A DNA stretch of 64,000 bases from Streptomyces sp. Root1304 (GCF_001426405.1 NZ_LMEP01000012.1:373920-437919); one strand, 5' to 3'. Counted from the stretch's first letter, positions 16,607-25,834 are shown. Notes: a model not told the origin generated them from the sequence alone. Numbers and translations are program-made.

Positions 16607-17614
16607 TCACCGCGGCAGGACGACGACGTACGCGGAGGGCTGCCGGTCCGCCGCCGCCATGAGCGCCGTACGCACCACGGTGGCCTGCTGGTCCATCGCC
16701 TCCCGCAGCTTGCGCGGGGTGAGGTGGACGACCGTGATGCCGAGCCGCTCCAGGTGCTCCCGTTTGCGGGTGTACTCGGACCACAGCGCGTCGTCGTCCT
16801 GCCGGGGCGCCCGGGTGTCCAGCTCGACGGCGACCGCCTGGTCCGGCCAGTAGGCGTCCACCCCGCCCAGGTGCGGGCCGCCCGGCAGTCGCAGGTCCAC
16901 GTTCCACAGCGGGTCCGGCAGCGCGAACTCCCGCACCATCTCGAACAGCCGCTCCTCCGACAGCGAGCGGCTTTCGGCGAGCAGCGCGTCCACCGCGTCC
17001 ACCACGTGTGTCCGGGTGAGCAGCCGGGCCCGGCTCAACTCCCTTACCACCACGCCCGGTTCGCAGTGCCCGCCGCGCACCGCCTCGGTGAGCAGCCCGC
17101 GTACGGCCGCCGCGTCCGAGAGGCCCGACACCGCGTCGGCGACGGCGCGGGCCACCGGGGCGACGGGGACCCCGGTGAGCTCCAGCGGCTCCGGGGACTC
17201 GGGGGCGCGCACGACCCGCACCCAGCCGGTCGAGCGCAGCCGCCGGGTCCTCGGCACCAGGACGTCGATCCGGTCCAGGGCGGTGAGCGGGGGAGCGGAG
17301 GAGAAGCGGTGCAGGGCCAGCGCGGCGAGTCCGGTGATCATCGCGTCGGGGCCCTGCGGGGGGACGGCCCCGGTCCCGCGGGCGTAGAGGAGGGCCGCGT
17401 GCAGCCGGTCCTCGCTGGTGGGCGCGCCCTGCTGGAGCAGGAAGACGCCGGGCAGCAGCTGCTGCCAGCCGCCGCCGGGCCGGCAGCGCGCCGCGACCTC
17501 ACCGGCCGGGATCCCCAGCTTCCTCAACTGGTCGGCGGACGCCAGGCGTTGCGTGCGACCGGTGCGGGAGGCGAGGGGGAGGGGGCGGGGGGTGATGGGG
17601 GTGTTGTGGTTCAT
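16607..17614 (-). CDS. AbiEi-type wHTH and DUF559/Vsr-like nuclease-fold protein
   Basis: 335 residues. The N-terminal part (about 25-75) resembles the winged-helix domain of type IV antitoxin AbiEi: QLRKLGIPAGEVAAR, then GWQQLLPGVFLL. The C-terminal part (about 235-310) resembles the DUF559/Vsr endonuclease fold, with GGVDAYWPDQAVAVELD supplying candidate Asp and Glu-x-Asp acidic residues, and KREHLERLGITVVHLT. No AbiEii toxin is adjacent. Such stand-alone proteins are common in actinobacteria with unknown role. Its stop lies four bases from that of the convergent serine hydrolase. The ATG at 17614 is the only clear start. Confidence 0.75.
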   Translation of the reverse strand: MNHNTPITPRPLPLASRTGRTQRLASADQLRKLGIPAGEVAARCRPGGGWQQLLPGVFLLQQGAPTSEDRLHAALLYARGTGAVPPQGPDAMITGLAALALHRFSSAPPLTALDRIDVLVPRTRRLRSTGWVRVVRAPESPEPLELTGVPVAPVARAVADAVSGLSDAAAVRGLLTEAVRGGHCEPGVVVRELSRARLLTRTHVVDAVDALLAESRSLSEERLFEMVREFALPDPLWNVDLRLPGGPHLGGVDAYWPDQAVAVELDTRAPRQDDDALWSEYTRKREHLERLGITVVHLTPRKLREAMDQQATVVRTALMAAADRQPSAYVVVLPR

Positions 17615-17710
17615 GCCGGGGGTCTTCCGCTTCCGAAGGCTCCCCTAACCCCTGTTACACGCTCGTCGACAATTGGGGACAACCTCGCCCTAAAGTACGC
17701 GCGTTCGAGT

Positions 17711-17756
17711 GCCGATGGGGAGCGGCGCCCTCTCCGGGAAGCCGCTCCCCATCGGC
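17711..17756. terminator. long hairpin terminator of the second pepN
   Basis: GCCGATGGGGAGCGGC (17711-17726) pairs perfectly over 16 bases with GCCGCTCCCCATCGGC (17741-17756). It lies six bases beyond the stop of the leftward pepN gene. Confidence 0.9.
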
Positions 17757-17762
17757 CACTCG

Positions 17763-20312
17763 CTACTCCGCCACGCGCCCGTCGCAGGCCTGCGCCCGCA
17801 GCGCCCGCGCCAGGTCGTCCCGGGCCTCCAGGACGAGTCGCCGCAGCGCCGGCGCCGCCGACTCGTGCGCCGCCAGCCACGCGTCCGTCGCGCCCAGGGT
17901 CGCCTCGTCGTCCTGCAGCCCCGGGAACAGACCCCGGACCACGTCCATGCCGATCTGGATCGACCGCTCGGCCCACAGCCGCTCGATCGCCGCGAAGTAC
18001 TTCTCCGCGTACGGCGCGATCAGCTCGCGCTGCGAGGGCTGGACGAAGCCCGCGATGGTCGCCTCGACCAGCGCGTTCGACAGGGTGTCCGACTCGACGA
18101 CCTGCGCCCAGGCCTGCGCCTTGACCGCCGCCGAGGGCCGCGAGGCGAGCAGCCGGGTCTGGTGGCGCTTGCCGGTCGCCGTGTCGTCCCGGCCCAGCTC
18201 CTCGTCGATCCGGGCCTCGTCCGCCCGGCCGTGCGCGGCCAGCGGGGAGAGCAGCGCCCAGCGCAGCTCCTGGTCGACGTCGAGGCCGTCGATCTTCGCC
18301 GTACCGTCGAGCAGCCCCTCCAGGAGCTGGAAGTCGGCGTCCGCGCCGGCCGTGGCCGCGAAGAAGCGCGCCCAGGTCAGCTGGTGCTCGCTGCCCGGCT
18401 CGGCGAGCCGCAGCTCGCGCAGGCCGCCCTCGGCGAGCAGCCGCCCGCCCTCCTCGCGCCACTCGGGAGCCGCGTAGAGCGTGACGGCCGACTTCGTCCA
18501 GGCGTGCACCATCTGCAGGACGCCGATCTCGGTCTCGCGGCCCGCGAAGGCGAGCACGACGGAGACGAAGTCCCGGGCGGGCATCAGCCCGTCACGGGTC
18601 AGGTTCCACAGCGCCGACCAGCACAGGGCGCGGGCCAGCGGGTCGGTGATGTCGCCGAGGTGTTCCCGCAGGGTGGCGAGGGAGCCCTCGTCGAAGCGGA
18701 TCTTGCAGTAGGTGAGGTCGTCGTCGTTGACGAGGACCAGGTCGGGCTTCTCCTCGCCCGCCAGCCCGTCGACGACGGTCCGGGCGCCGGTGAGGTCGGC
18801 CTCGGCCCGCGCGTACCGCACGAGGTCCCCGCCGGAGATCCGGTAGAGGCCGACGGCGGCCCGGTGCGGGCGCAGCTCGTCGCCCTCCTGGAGGACGGCG
18901 AGCTCGGTGATCCGGCCCTCCGCGTCGTAGGTGACGGCCGGGGTCAGGCTGTTCACGCCGGAGGTCTGGAGCCAGGACTTCGCCCAGGCCTTCATGTCGC
19001 GGCCGGAGGTCTCCTCCAGGATGGTGAGGAGGTCCGCGAGGCGGGTGTTCCCGTAGGCGTGGCGCTTGAAGTAGCGGCGCGCGCCCTCCAGGAACGCGTC
19101 CCGGCCCGCGTAGGCGACGAGCTGCTTGAGGACCGAGGCGCCCTTGGCGTAGGTGATGCCGTCGAAGTTGAGCTTGGCGTCCTCCAGGTCACGGATGTCG
19201 GCCGTGATCGGGTGCGTGGACGGCAGCTGGTCGGCGCGGTACGCCCAGGACTTGCGGTTGTTGGCGAAGGTCACCCAGCTGTTGGTGAAGCGGGTGGCCT
19301 CGGCGTTCACGAACGAGCCCATGAAGTCGGCGAAGGACTCCTTCAGCCACAGGTCGTCCCACCACACCATGGTGACGAGGTCGCCGAACCACATGTGCGC
19401 CATCTCGTGGAGGATGACGTTGGCCCGGCTCTCGTACGCCGCCTGCGTCACCTTGCCGCGGTAGATGTACTCCTCGCGGAAGGTCACCAGACCCGGGTTC
19501 TCCATCGCGCCGAGGTTGTACTCGGGGACGAAGGCCTGGTCGTACTTCCCGAAGGGGTACGGGTAGTCGAAGTTGTCGTGGAAGAAGTCGAAGCCCTGCT
19601 TGGTGATCAGGAAGACGTCGTCCGCGTCGAAGTGCTTCGCCAGCGACTTCCGGCACATCGCGCCGAGCGGGATCTTCAGGTCGCCGCGCTCGTACGAGTC
19701 CGTCACGTAGTGGTACGGGCCCGCCACGACACAGGTGATGTACGTGGAGATCGGCGCCGTCTCCGCGAACCGCCACACGCCCTCGGCGTCCTGCTCGCCC
19801 GCGCCGTTCGACCAGACCGTCCAGCCCTCGGGCGCGGTCACCGAGAAGCGGTACGGGGCCTTGAGGTCGGGCTGCTCGAAGTTGGCGTACACCCGGCGGG
19901 CGTCGGCCGGCTCGTACTGCGTGTAGAGGTAGACCTCGCCGTCCTCCGGGTCGACGAAGCGGTGCATGCCCTCGCCGGTCCGGCTGTAGGCGCACCGGGC
20001 GTCCACCACGAGCGTGTTCTCGTCGGCGAGGCCGTCGACCGTGATCCGCGAGCCGTCGAAGACGACCGCCGGGTCGAGGGCGCGCCCGTTGAGGGTGACG
20101 GCGGTCACCGACGGGGCGATCAGGTCGACGAACGTCCGCGTGCCCTCGCCGGTGCGGCGGAAGCGGATCGTTGTCTCCGAGCGGAAGGTGCGCACCTCCT
20201 CGGCGGAGTCGCCGACCGCCGACCGGAGGTCGAGGACGACCTCGTACCCGTCGACGGACAGCAGCGCCGCCCGCTCGTGGGCCTCGTCGCGGGACAGATT
20301 CTCACCGGGCAC
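17763..20312 (-). CDS. pepN: aminopeptidase N, M1 family (second copy)
   Basis: 849-residue cytoplasmic zinc aminopeptidase. The GTG at 20312 is favoured because GAAGGAG sits five bases upstream; another GTG at 20318 overlaps that site. GAMEN is at 268-272 and the zinc motif HEMAHMWFGD starts at 302. The beginning (VPGENLSRDEAHERAALLSV) parallels the first copy (VPGTNLTREEAQQRAALLTV), so the two are old paralogues with the same start. An ERAP1-like C-terminal domain is present. It lies between the AbiEi-like gene and a divergent DsbA-fold gene, each transcribed separately. Confidence 0.95.
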   Translation of the reverse strand: MPGENLSRDEAHERAALLSVDGYEVVLDLRSAVGDSAEEVRTFRSETTIRFRRTGEGTRTFVDLIAPSVTAVTLNGRALDPAVVFDGSRITVDGLADENTLVVDARCAYSRTGEGMHRFVDPEDGEVYLYTQYEPADARRVYANFEQPDLKAPYRFSVTAPEGWTVWSNGAGEQDAEGVWRFAETAPISTYITCVVAGPYHYVTDSYERGDLKIPLGAMCRKSLAKHFDADDVFLITKQGFDFFHDNFDYPYPFGKYDQAFVPEYNLGAMENPGLVTFREEYIYRGKVTQAAYESRANVILHEMAHMWFGDLVTMVWWDDLWLKESFADFMGSFVNAEATRFTNSWVTFANNRKSWAYRADQLPSTHPITADIRDLEDAKLNFDGITYAKGASVLKQLVAYAGRDAFLEGARRYFKRHAYGNTRLADLLTILEETSGRDMKAWAKSWLQTSGVNSLTPAVTYDAEGRITELAVLQEGDELRPHRAAVGLYRISGGDLVRYARAEADLTGARTVVDGLAGEEKPDLVLVNDDDLTYCKIRFDEGSLATLREHLGDITDPLARALCWSALWNLTRDGLMPARDFVSVVLAFAGRETEIGVLQMVHAWTKSAVTLYAAPEWREEGGRLLAEGGLRELRLAEPGSEHQLTWARFFAATAGADADFQLLEGLLDGTAKIDGLDVDQELRWALLSPLAAHGRADEARIDEELGRDDTATGKRHQTRLLASRPSAAVKAQAWAQVVESDTLSNALVEATIAGFVQPSQRELIAPYAEKYFAAIERLWAERSIQIGMDVVRGLFPGLQDDEATLGATDAWLAAHESAAPALRRLVLEARDDLARALRAQACDGRVAE

Positions 20313-20457
20313 GGTCACTCCTTCGTGGCACGTTCGAAACAGCACCGATCCTCCCATGTGCAGCTGACACCCGGCACGCGGGGAATGCCTTCGCGCCGCC
20401 GTGGCGTTGCCTCCTTTCGGCGCACCACCCATCCCGACGGCCTCACCGAGGAGCCAG

Positions 20458-21093
20458 ATGTCCGAGAGCAGGACCACCGCCGACTTCTACTTCGACCCCC
20501 TGTGCCCCTGGGCGTGGATGACTTCGCGCTGGATGCTCGAGGTGGAGAAGGTCCGCCCGATCGACGTGCGCTGGAAGGTCATGAGCCTGGCCGTGCTCAA
20601 CGAGGACCGTCTCGACGAGGTGCCCGCCGAGTACCGCGAGATGCTGGAGACCCAGGCCTGGGGCCCCGTCCGGGTCGTCGTCGCCGCCCAGCAGCTGCAC
20701 GGCGACGAGGTCGTCGGCAAGCTCTACACGGCGCTCGGCACCCGCTTCCACAACAACAGCGAGGGCCCGACCCGCGAGGCCATCGCCGGCGCCCTGAGGG
20801 ACGTCGGCCTGCCCGAGGACCTGGTCGAGTACGCCGACAAGGACACCTACGACACGGAGCTGCGCGCCTCCCACCAGGAGGGCATAGACAAGGTCGGCCA
20901 GGACGTCGGCACCCCCGTCGTCGCGGTGCCGGGCCCGGACGGCGACGAGGTCGCGTTCTTCGGCCCGGTGGTCACCCCGACCCCGCGCGGCGAGGCGGCG
21001 GCCCGGCTGTGGGACGGCACGCTGCTCGTGGCGTCGACGCCGGGCTTCTACGAGATCAAGCGCACCCGGACGGCGGCGCCCAGCTTCGAGTAG
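20458..21093 (+). CDS. DsbA-fold protein of the Rv2466c mycothiol-dependent nitroreductase family
   Basis: 211 residues, cytoplasmic, thioredoxin-like fold with a helical insert. It resembles mycobacterial Rv2466c closely along its length: FDPLCPWxWxTSRWMLEV, MSLAVLNE, AWGPVRVVVAAQ, ALGTRFHNN, VGTPVVAVPG, AFFGPVVTPTPRGEAAARLW and a KRTRTAAPSF end. In Rv2466c the active site is CPWC. Here it is Cys16-Pro-Trp-Ala19, so the resolving cysteine is absent. The enzyme must work as a monothiol, probably resolved directly by mycothiol. The ATG at 20458 follows GAGGAG. It is divergent from pepN, 145 bases apart. Confidence 0.9.
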   Translation: MSESRTTADFYFDPLCPWAWMTSRWMLEVEKVRPIDVRWKVMSLAVLNEDRLDEVPAEYREMLETQAWGPVRVVVAAQQLHGDEVVGKLYTALGTRFHNNSEGPTREAIAGALRDVGLPEDLVEYADKDTYDTELRASHQEGIDKVGQDVGTPVVAVPGPDGDEVAFFGPVVTPTPRGEAAARLWDGTLLVASTPGFYEIKRTRTAAPSFE

Positions 21094-21111
21094 TCCCGGC
21101 CGCGCAGCCCG

Positions 21112-21150
21112 AAGAACCCCCGTGAGTCATGTCCTCACGGGGGTTCTTCC
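21112..21150. terminator. bidirectional terminator between the DsbA-fold gene and sodF
   Basis: AAGAACCCCCGTGAG (21112-21126) pairs perfectly with CTCACGGGGGTTCTT (21134-21148) around a seven-base loop, between two convergent genes. Confidence 0.92.
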
Positions 21151-21205
21151 TTCATCCGCCTGCCCCGTGAACGGTGAGAAGACGATCACGGGCAGGAGTC
21201 GGGGT

Positions 21206-21850
21206 TCAGAAGGAGATCAGCGGTACGGAGGCCTTGGCCGCCTGGTAGCGCCTGTTCACGTCCTGCCAGTTGACGACCTGCCACATGGCTTCGATGAAGT
21301 CGACCTTCTGGTTCTTGTACTGCAGGTAGAAGGCGTGCTCCCAGGCGTCGAAGACGAGGACCGGGACGGAGCCCTGTCCGACGTTGCCCTGGTGGTCGTA
21401 GACCTGCTCGACGATGAGCCGGCCGCTGACCGGCTCGTAGGCGAGGACGCCCCAGCCGGAGCCCTGGGTGGTCGCGGAGGCCTTGGTCAGCTGGGCCCTG
21501 AACTTGGCGAAGGAGCCGAAGGACTCGGTGATCGCGTCCGCGAGGTCACCGACGCCGTCGGCGGCCAGCGGCTCGCCGCCACCGCCGTTCTTCGGGCTGT
21601 CCATGTTGTTCCAGTAGATGGAGTGGAGGATGTGGCCGGAGAGGTGGAAGGCCAGGTTCTTCTCCAGGCCGTTGACCGCGCCCCACTGGTCCTTGTCGCG
21701 GGCCTCCTCCAGCTGCTCCAGGGTGTCGTTCGCGCCCTTGACGTACGCGGCGTGGTGCTTGTCGTGGTGCAGCTCGATGATCTGCGGATTGATCACCGGT
21801 TCCAGCGCCGCGTAGTCGTACGGCAGCTCCGGAAGTGTGTAGATCGCCAT
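21206..21850 (-). CDS. sodF: iron superoxide dismutase
   Basis: Converts superoxide to oxygen and hydrogen peroxide in the cytoplasm. 214 residues from the ATG at 21850 (GAAGGGG upstream). Metal ligands by alignment to family motifs are His28 (LHHDKHH), His76 (LHSIYW), Asp168 and His172 ([13 protein letters not shown]). Length and sequence fit the Streptomyces Fe(-Zn) enzyme. The upstream Nur-type box indicates repression when nickel is plentiful, when the Ni-containing SodN would take over. sodN is not in this window. The gene is monocistronic with a shared downstream terminator. Confidence 0.95.
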   Translation of the reverse strand: MAIYTLPELPYDYAALEPVINPQIIELHHDKHHAAYVKGANDTLEQLEEARDKDQWGAVNGLEKNLAFHLSGHILHSIYWNNMDSPKNGGGGEPLAADGVGDLADAITESFGSFAKFRAQLTKASATTQGSGWGVLAYEPVSGRLIVEQVYDHQGNVGQGSVPVLVFDAWEHAFYLQYKNQKVDFIEAMWQVVNWQDVNRRYQAAKASVPLISF

Positions 21851-21878
21851 GCCCGGCCCCTTCGACTGCTCCTGCTTA

Positions 21879-21895
21879 TTGCAACCTATGTGCAA
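21879..21895 (-). promoter_or_regulatory. Nur (nickel) box overlapping the sodF -10
   Basis: On the coding strand: TTGCAC-ATAGG-TTGCAA, one mismatch from the published Streptomyces Nur box TTGCAA-N5-TTGCAA. A TAGGTT -10 (21883-21888) lies inside it, so bound Nur would block transcription. Confidence 0.8.
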
Positions 21896-21990
21896 GTGCA
21901 GGCTAACAGTAGGTGCGGGGGAAGTTGATCAGCCCTTCGTCCTAGGTCCCGGGGCGTGGCGAAGCCCGGACATGGCGAGCCCCGGACATG

Positions 21991-22027
21991 ACGAAGCCCC
22001 GGACCGACGGGCGGTCCGGGGCTTCGT
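21991..22027 (-). terminator. hairpin terminator after the first amino-acid permease
   Basis: ACGAAGCCCCGGACCG (21991-22006) pairs perfectly with CGGTCCGGGGCTTCGT (22012-22027); loop ACGGG. It lies 38 bases beyond the permease stop. Confidence 0.9.
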
Positions 22028-22064
22028 GCGGGGTCCCGTACGGGTTCCTCGTACGGGGGAGGGC

Positions 22065-23477
22065 TCAGGCGGTCCGGCCGGCCGCCGCCCTCTGGCGGGC
22101 GTAGCCGACGACCGCGAGCACCAGCGTCAGCCCGCCGGTCCAGTACAACTGCACCCGGGTGCCCTCCTCGCGGGCCATCAGGAAGAAGATCGTCGCCATG
22201 CCGGCCAGCGCCACCCAGGTCAGCACCGGGAAGCCCCACATCCGCACGACCAGCTTCTCGGGCGCCTCGCGCTCGGTGCGGCGGCGCAGCACCAGCTGGG
22301 AGGCGGCGATGAAGAACCAGACGACCAGGATGATCGCGCCGATCGTGTTCAGCAGCCAGACGAAGATGTCGTCCGGACGCCAGTAGCTCAGCAGCACGCA
22401 CGCGAAGCCGAAGACGGAGGAGACCAGCACCGCCGGGCGGGGGACCCCGCCGTAGGTGCGGCCGAGCGCCTTGGGGCCCTGGCCGCGCGAGACGAGCGAA
22501 CCGGCCATCCGGGAGGCGCCGTAGATGTTGGCGTTCATCGCGGAGAGCAGGGCGACCAGGACGACCACGTTCATGATCTGGCCGGCCGCCGGGATGCCCA
22601 GGTGGTCGAGGGTCGCGACGTACGGCCCCTTCTCGACGACCGCCTTGTCGCCCCACGGGACCAGCGTGACGATGACCGCCATCGAGCCGATGTAGAAGAG
22701 CGCGATCCGCCACATCGCCGTGCGGACCGCCTTGGCGACGCCCTGCACCGGGTGCTCCGACTCGGCCGCCGCGATGGTGACCGTCTCCAGACCGCCGTAC
22801 GCGAAGACCGAGGCGAGCAGGCCCACGATCAGGCCCTCCGAGCCGTGCGGGAAGAACCCGCCCTCGCCGGTGAGGTTCGCGGTGCCGGGGGCGTCCGTGC
22901 CGGGCAGGACGCCGACGATCGCGAGCACGCCGATGCCGAGGAAGAGGACGATCGCGCCGACCTTGAGCGCGGCGAACCAGAACTCGAACTCGCCGAAGTT
23001 CTTCACGGCCGCCAGGTTGGTGACGCAGAAGACCAGCATGAAGAGCGCGACCCAGGCCCACTCGGGGCTGCCCGGGAACCAGCCGGTCATGATCTTCGCC
23101 GCGCCGATGCCCTCCAGGCCGACGGCGACGCAGAGCAGGAACCAGAACGCCCATCCGGCGGTGAAGCCCGCCCAGGGGCCGAGGGCCCGCTCGGCGTGGA
23201 CCGAGAAGGAGCCGGAGGCCGGGTTCGCCGCGGACATCTCGCCGAGCATGCGCATCACGAGCATGACGAGCACGCCCGAGATCGCGTAGGCGATCACGAT
23301 CGAGGGGCCGGCGGCGGCGATGCCGGCGCCGGAGCCGACGAAGAGCCCGGCACCGATGACGCCGCCGAGGGCGATCATCGAGAGATGGCGCTGCTTGAGG
23401 CCGTGCGTGAGGCCCTCGGCAGCTGCGGTCGCGCCGTCCTTCCGGTCGGCCGGCGCGGGCGCGGTGGTCCGAGACAT
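22065..23477 (-). CDS. amino-acid permease, APC superfamily (first of three)
   Basis: 470 residues with 12 predicted membrane spans. The family signature is near the start: LKQRHLSMIALGGVIGAGLF, followed by GSGAGIAAAGPSIVIAYAIS. FGEFEFWFAALKVGAIV is also characteristic of the AAT/GABA-permease branch that imports amino acids with protons. The ATG at 23477 gives the family's usual cytoplasmic lead (MSRTTAPAPADR); its ribosome site is weak (CAGGGC). It is the downstream member of a run of three related permeases on this strand. The amino acid carried cannot be told from sequence alone. Confidence 0.9.
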   Translation of the reverse strand: MSRTTAPAPADRKDGATAAAEGLTHGLKQRHLSMIALGGVIGAGLFVGSGAGIAAAGPSIVIAYAISGVLVMLVMRMLGEMSAANPASGSFSVHAERALGPWAGFTAGWAFWFLLCVAVGLEGIGAAKIMTGWFPGSPEWAWVALFMLVFCVTNLAAVKNFGEFEFWFAALKVGAIVLFLGIGVLAIVGVLPGTDAPGTANLTGEGGFFPHGSEGLIVGLLASVFAYGGLETVTIAAAESEHPVQGVAKAVRTAMWRIALFYIGSMAVIVTLVPWGDKAVVEKGPYVATLDHLGIPAAGQIMNVVVLVALLSAMNANIYGASRMAGSLVSRGQGPKALGRTYGGVPRPAVLVSSVFGFACVLLSYWRPDDIFVWLLNTIGAIILVVWFFIAASQLVLRRRTEREAPEKLVVRMWGFPVLTWVALAGMATIFFLMAREEGTRVQLYWTGGLTLVLAVVGYARQRAAAGRTA

Positions 23478-23591
23478 GGGCGAGCCCTGTTCACTAGCTG
23501 AGACGGGGAGAGCCCACAGTCTGAGCGCGCGCACCGCTCACAGGGAACAGGAGTCCGCTATACGGGCACCAGCCTCACACAAGGTGAAGAT

Positions 23592-24965
23592 TCAGTTCCG
23601 GTTCGTGCGCAGCTCCCGCACCCACGCCACGAGCAGCACCGCCCCGGTCGCCGCGCTCGACCACAGCACCTGCGGCCTGGCCGTGTCGTCGAGCAGCATC
23701 AGCACCAGCACCACCCCCATCGCGGCGAGCGTCACCCAGGTCAGCCACGGGAAGCCCCACATCCTCAGCGTCAGCGTCTCGGGCGCCTCGCGCTCGATCC
23801 GGCGCCGCAGCCGCAGCTGCGAGACCGCGATCAGCGCCCAGACGAACAGCAGCACCGCGCCGACCGCGTTGAGCATGTAGAGGAAGACGGAATCCGGCCA
23901 CTTCAGATTGAGCAGGACGGAGACGAAGCCGAAGGCCACCGAGGCGAGCACCGCCCGGCGCGGCACCCCGCCGCCCGAGACCCTGAGCAGCCCCTTCGGG
24001 GCCTCCCCGCGCTCCGCCAGCGAGAACACCATCCGGGAGGACCCGTACAGGTTCGCGTTGAGCGCCGAGAGCAGCGCCACGAACACCACCACGTTCATGA
24101 TCTGGCCCGCCGCCGGCACCCCGATCGCGTCCAGGACCGCCACGTACGGCGACTCGCCGGGCTTCATCGACGTCCACGGCAGCAGCGTCACGATCACCAG
24201 CATCGAGCCCACGTAGAAGAGCAGGATCCGCCAGACCGCGCTGCGCACCGCCCGCGCCACGTTCCGCGCCGGGTCGTCGGACTCGGCCGCCGCGATCGTC
24301 ACGACCTCCAGACCGCCGAAGGCGAAGACGACCGCGAGGACGCCCGAGACCACCCCCGACCAGCCGTTCGGCAGGAACCCGCCCTGCCCGGTCAGGTTGG
24401 CGAGCCCCACCGGGTCCGTGTCGGGCAGCCATCCGACGATCGCGAGCACGCCCAGGACCAGGAACAGCACGATCGCGCCGACCTTGAGCGCCGCGAACCA
24501 GAACTCGAACTCGCCGAAGTTCTTCACCGCCGCCAGGTTGGCCAGGGTGAACACCACCATGAAGACCAGCACCCAGCCCCACTGCGGCACCCCCGGCGCC
24601 CAGCCGTGCGCGATCCGCGCCGCGCCCGTCGCCTCCACGGCGAGGACCACGACCAGCAGGAACCAGTACAGCCAGCCCACCGAGAACCCGGCCCAGCGGC
24701 CGAGCGCCCGCTCGGCGTGCACCGAGAACGCCCCCGAGGCCGGCATCGCCGCCGACATCTCGCCGAGCATCCGCATCACCAGCATCGCGAGCGCGCCGGC
24801 GATCAGATACGAGACCACGATGCCGGGTCCGGCGACCGCGATGCCCGCGCCCGAACCGACGAAGAGACCGGCGCCGATCACGCCGCCCAGCCCCAGCATC
24901 GTCAGATGACGCTGCTTCAGGCCATGGGAGAGGGGCTCCGGTTCGGGAGCGAGGGGGTCGTGCAT
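23592..24965 (-). CDS. amino-acid permease, APC superfamily (second of three)
   Basis: 457 residues with 12 membrane spans and the same AAT-branch signatures: LKQRHLTMLGLGGVIGAGLF and FGEFEFWFAALKVGAIV. It has a short N-terminus (MHDPLAPEPEPLSHG) and a C-terminus ending in RELRTNRN. The closest relative in the window is the first permease, 115 bases downstream. No obvious terminator separates the two, so they could share a transcript. The ATG at 24965 has only a weak ribosome site (GAGAGC). Substrate unknown. Confidence 0.9.
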   Translation of the reverse strand: MHDPLAPEPEPLSHGLKQRHLTMLGLGGVIGAGLFVGSGAGIAVAGPGIVVSYLIAGALAMLVMRMLGEMSAAMPASGAFSVHAERALGRWAGFSVGWLYWFLLVVVLAVEATGAARIAHGWAPGVPQWGWVLVFMVVFTLANLAAVKNFGEFEFWFAALKVGAIVLFLVLGVLAIVGWLPDTDPVGLANLTGQGGFLPNGWSGVVSGVLAVVFAFGGLEVVTIAAAESDDPARNVARAVRSAVWRILLFYVGSMLVIVTLLPWTSMKPGESPYVAVLDAIGVPAAGQIMNVVVFVALLSALNANLYGSSRMVFSLAERGEAPKGLLRVSGGGVPRRAVLASVAFGFVSVLLNLKWPDSVFLYMLNAVGAVLLFVWALIAVSQLRLRRRIEREAPETLTLRMWGFPWLTWVTLAAMGVVLVLMLLDDTARPQVLWSSAATGAVLLVAWVRELRTNRN

Positions 24966-25061
24966 GTGGGGGCTCGTGCTCTCTGGCGGTTTATGGAGAC
25001 TCCACAGTCTCTCCAGTGACCACCCCCTGGCGCAAAAGGGACCTCCACGGAGGAGTTCCCA

Positions 25062-25075
25062 GTGACAAGCGTCAC
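25062..25075. promoter_or_regulatory. inverted repeat in the permease-bioY divergent gap
   Basis: GTGAC-AAGC-GTCAC is a perfect inverted repeat 87 bases before the permease start and 145 before bioY. TACCGT at 25176-25181 may be the bioY -10. The rest of this 254-bp gap shows nothing recognisable. Confidence 0.35.
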
Positions 25076-25219
25076 GTGGCGCGAGGAGTGAGTGACGGGC
25101 TTTGTTCGAACTCCACGAAGCGCTCGCCCCGCGCTTTGTGGGCGGCTGACGGTGATCGAGCGTTCACTCCTGGCATACCGTCAACCTGTCCCACCCACCC
25201 TCACCCCCGCGGAGTACCG

Positions 25220-25813
25220 ATGAGCACCGCCGCCGCCCCCGCCCGTACCCTCCGTGCGGGCACCGTCCTCGCCGACCTCATCCCGTCGAGCCGCGCCCGG
25301 GACATCACCCTGGTCGTCGGCGGCGCGGCCCTCACCGGCCTCGCCGCGCAGCTCTCCGTCCCGGTCCCCGGCTCCCCGGTCCCGGTCTCCGGCCAGACCT
25401 TCGCCGCCCTGCTCGTCGGCACCGCGCTCGGCGCCCGCCGCGGCTTCCTCGCCCTCGCTCTGTACGCGGTGGCCGGCATGGCGGGCGTGCCGTGGTTCGC
25501 CGAGGCCTCCTCCGGCTACGGCATGCCGTCCTTCGGCTATGTGCTCGGCATGCTCCTCGCCGCGACCGTCGTCGGTTCCCTCGCCCGCCGCGGTGCCGAC
25601 CGCTCGGTCCTGCGCACCGCCGGCACGATGGCCCTCGGCTCCGCGATCATCTACGCCGTCGGCGTGCCCTACCTGGCGCTCGCCACCGGCATGACCTTCG
25701 GCCAGGCCGTCGCCGCGGGCCTGACGCCCTTCCTCATCGGCGACGCCCTCAAGGCGGCCCTCGCCATGGGTGCCCTCCCCGCCGCCTGGAAGTTCCTCGG
25801 CCGCAAGGGCTGA
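25220..25813 (+). CDS. bioY: biotin transporter substrate-binding subunit
   Basis: 197 residues, six membrane spans, S component of an ECF-type biotin importer. Motifs fit BioY: QLSVPVPGSPVPVSGQTFAA, then LVGTALGARRG, ALYAVAGMAGVPWFA and GYVLGMLLAA. No bioM/bioN (energy-coupling ATPase and membrane partner) lies beside it, so it works alone or with a shared ECF module. The ATG at 25220 follows CGGAG. It is divergent from the second permease and convergent with the third, with a strong shared terminator. Biotin-dependent control cannot be seen. Confidence 0.92.
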   Translation: MSTAAAPARTLRAGTVLADLIPSSRARDITLVVGGAALTGLAAQLSVPVPGSPVPVSGQTFAALLVGTALGARRGFLALALYAVAGMAGVPWFAEASSGYGMPSFGYVLGMLLAATVVGSLARRGADRSVLRTAGTMALGSAIIYAVGVPYLALATGMTFGQAVAAGLTPFLIGDALKAALAMGALPAAWKFLGRKG

Positions 25814-25834
25814 GCGCCCGTCCGCGCACACGAG

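Noticed and set aside
25016..25219. N-terminal extension of bioY beginning at 25016
   Set aside because: It is polar, has no ribosome site, and BioY proteins start near residue 1 of the form beginning at 25220.
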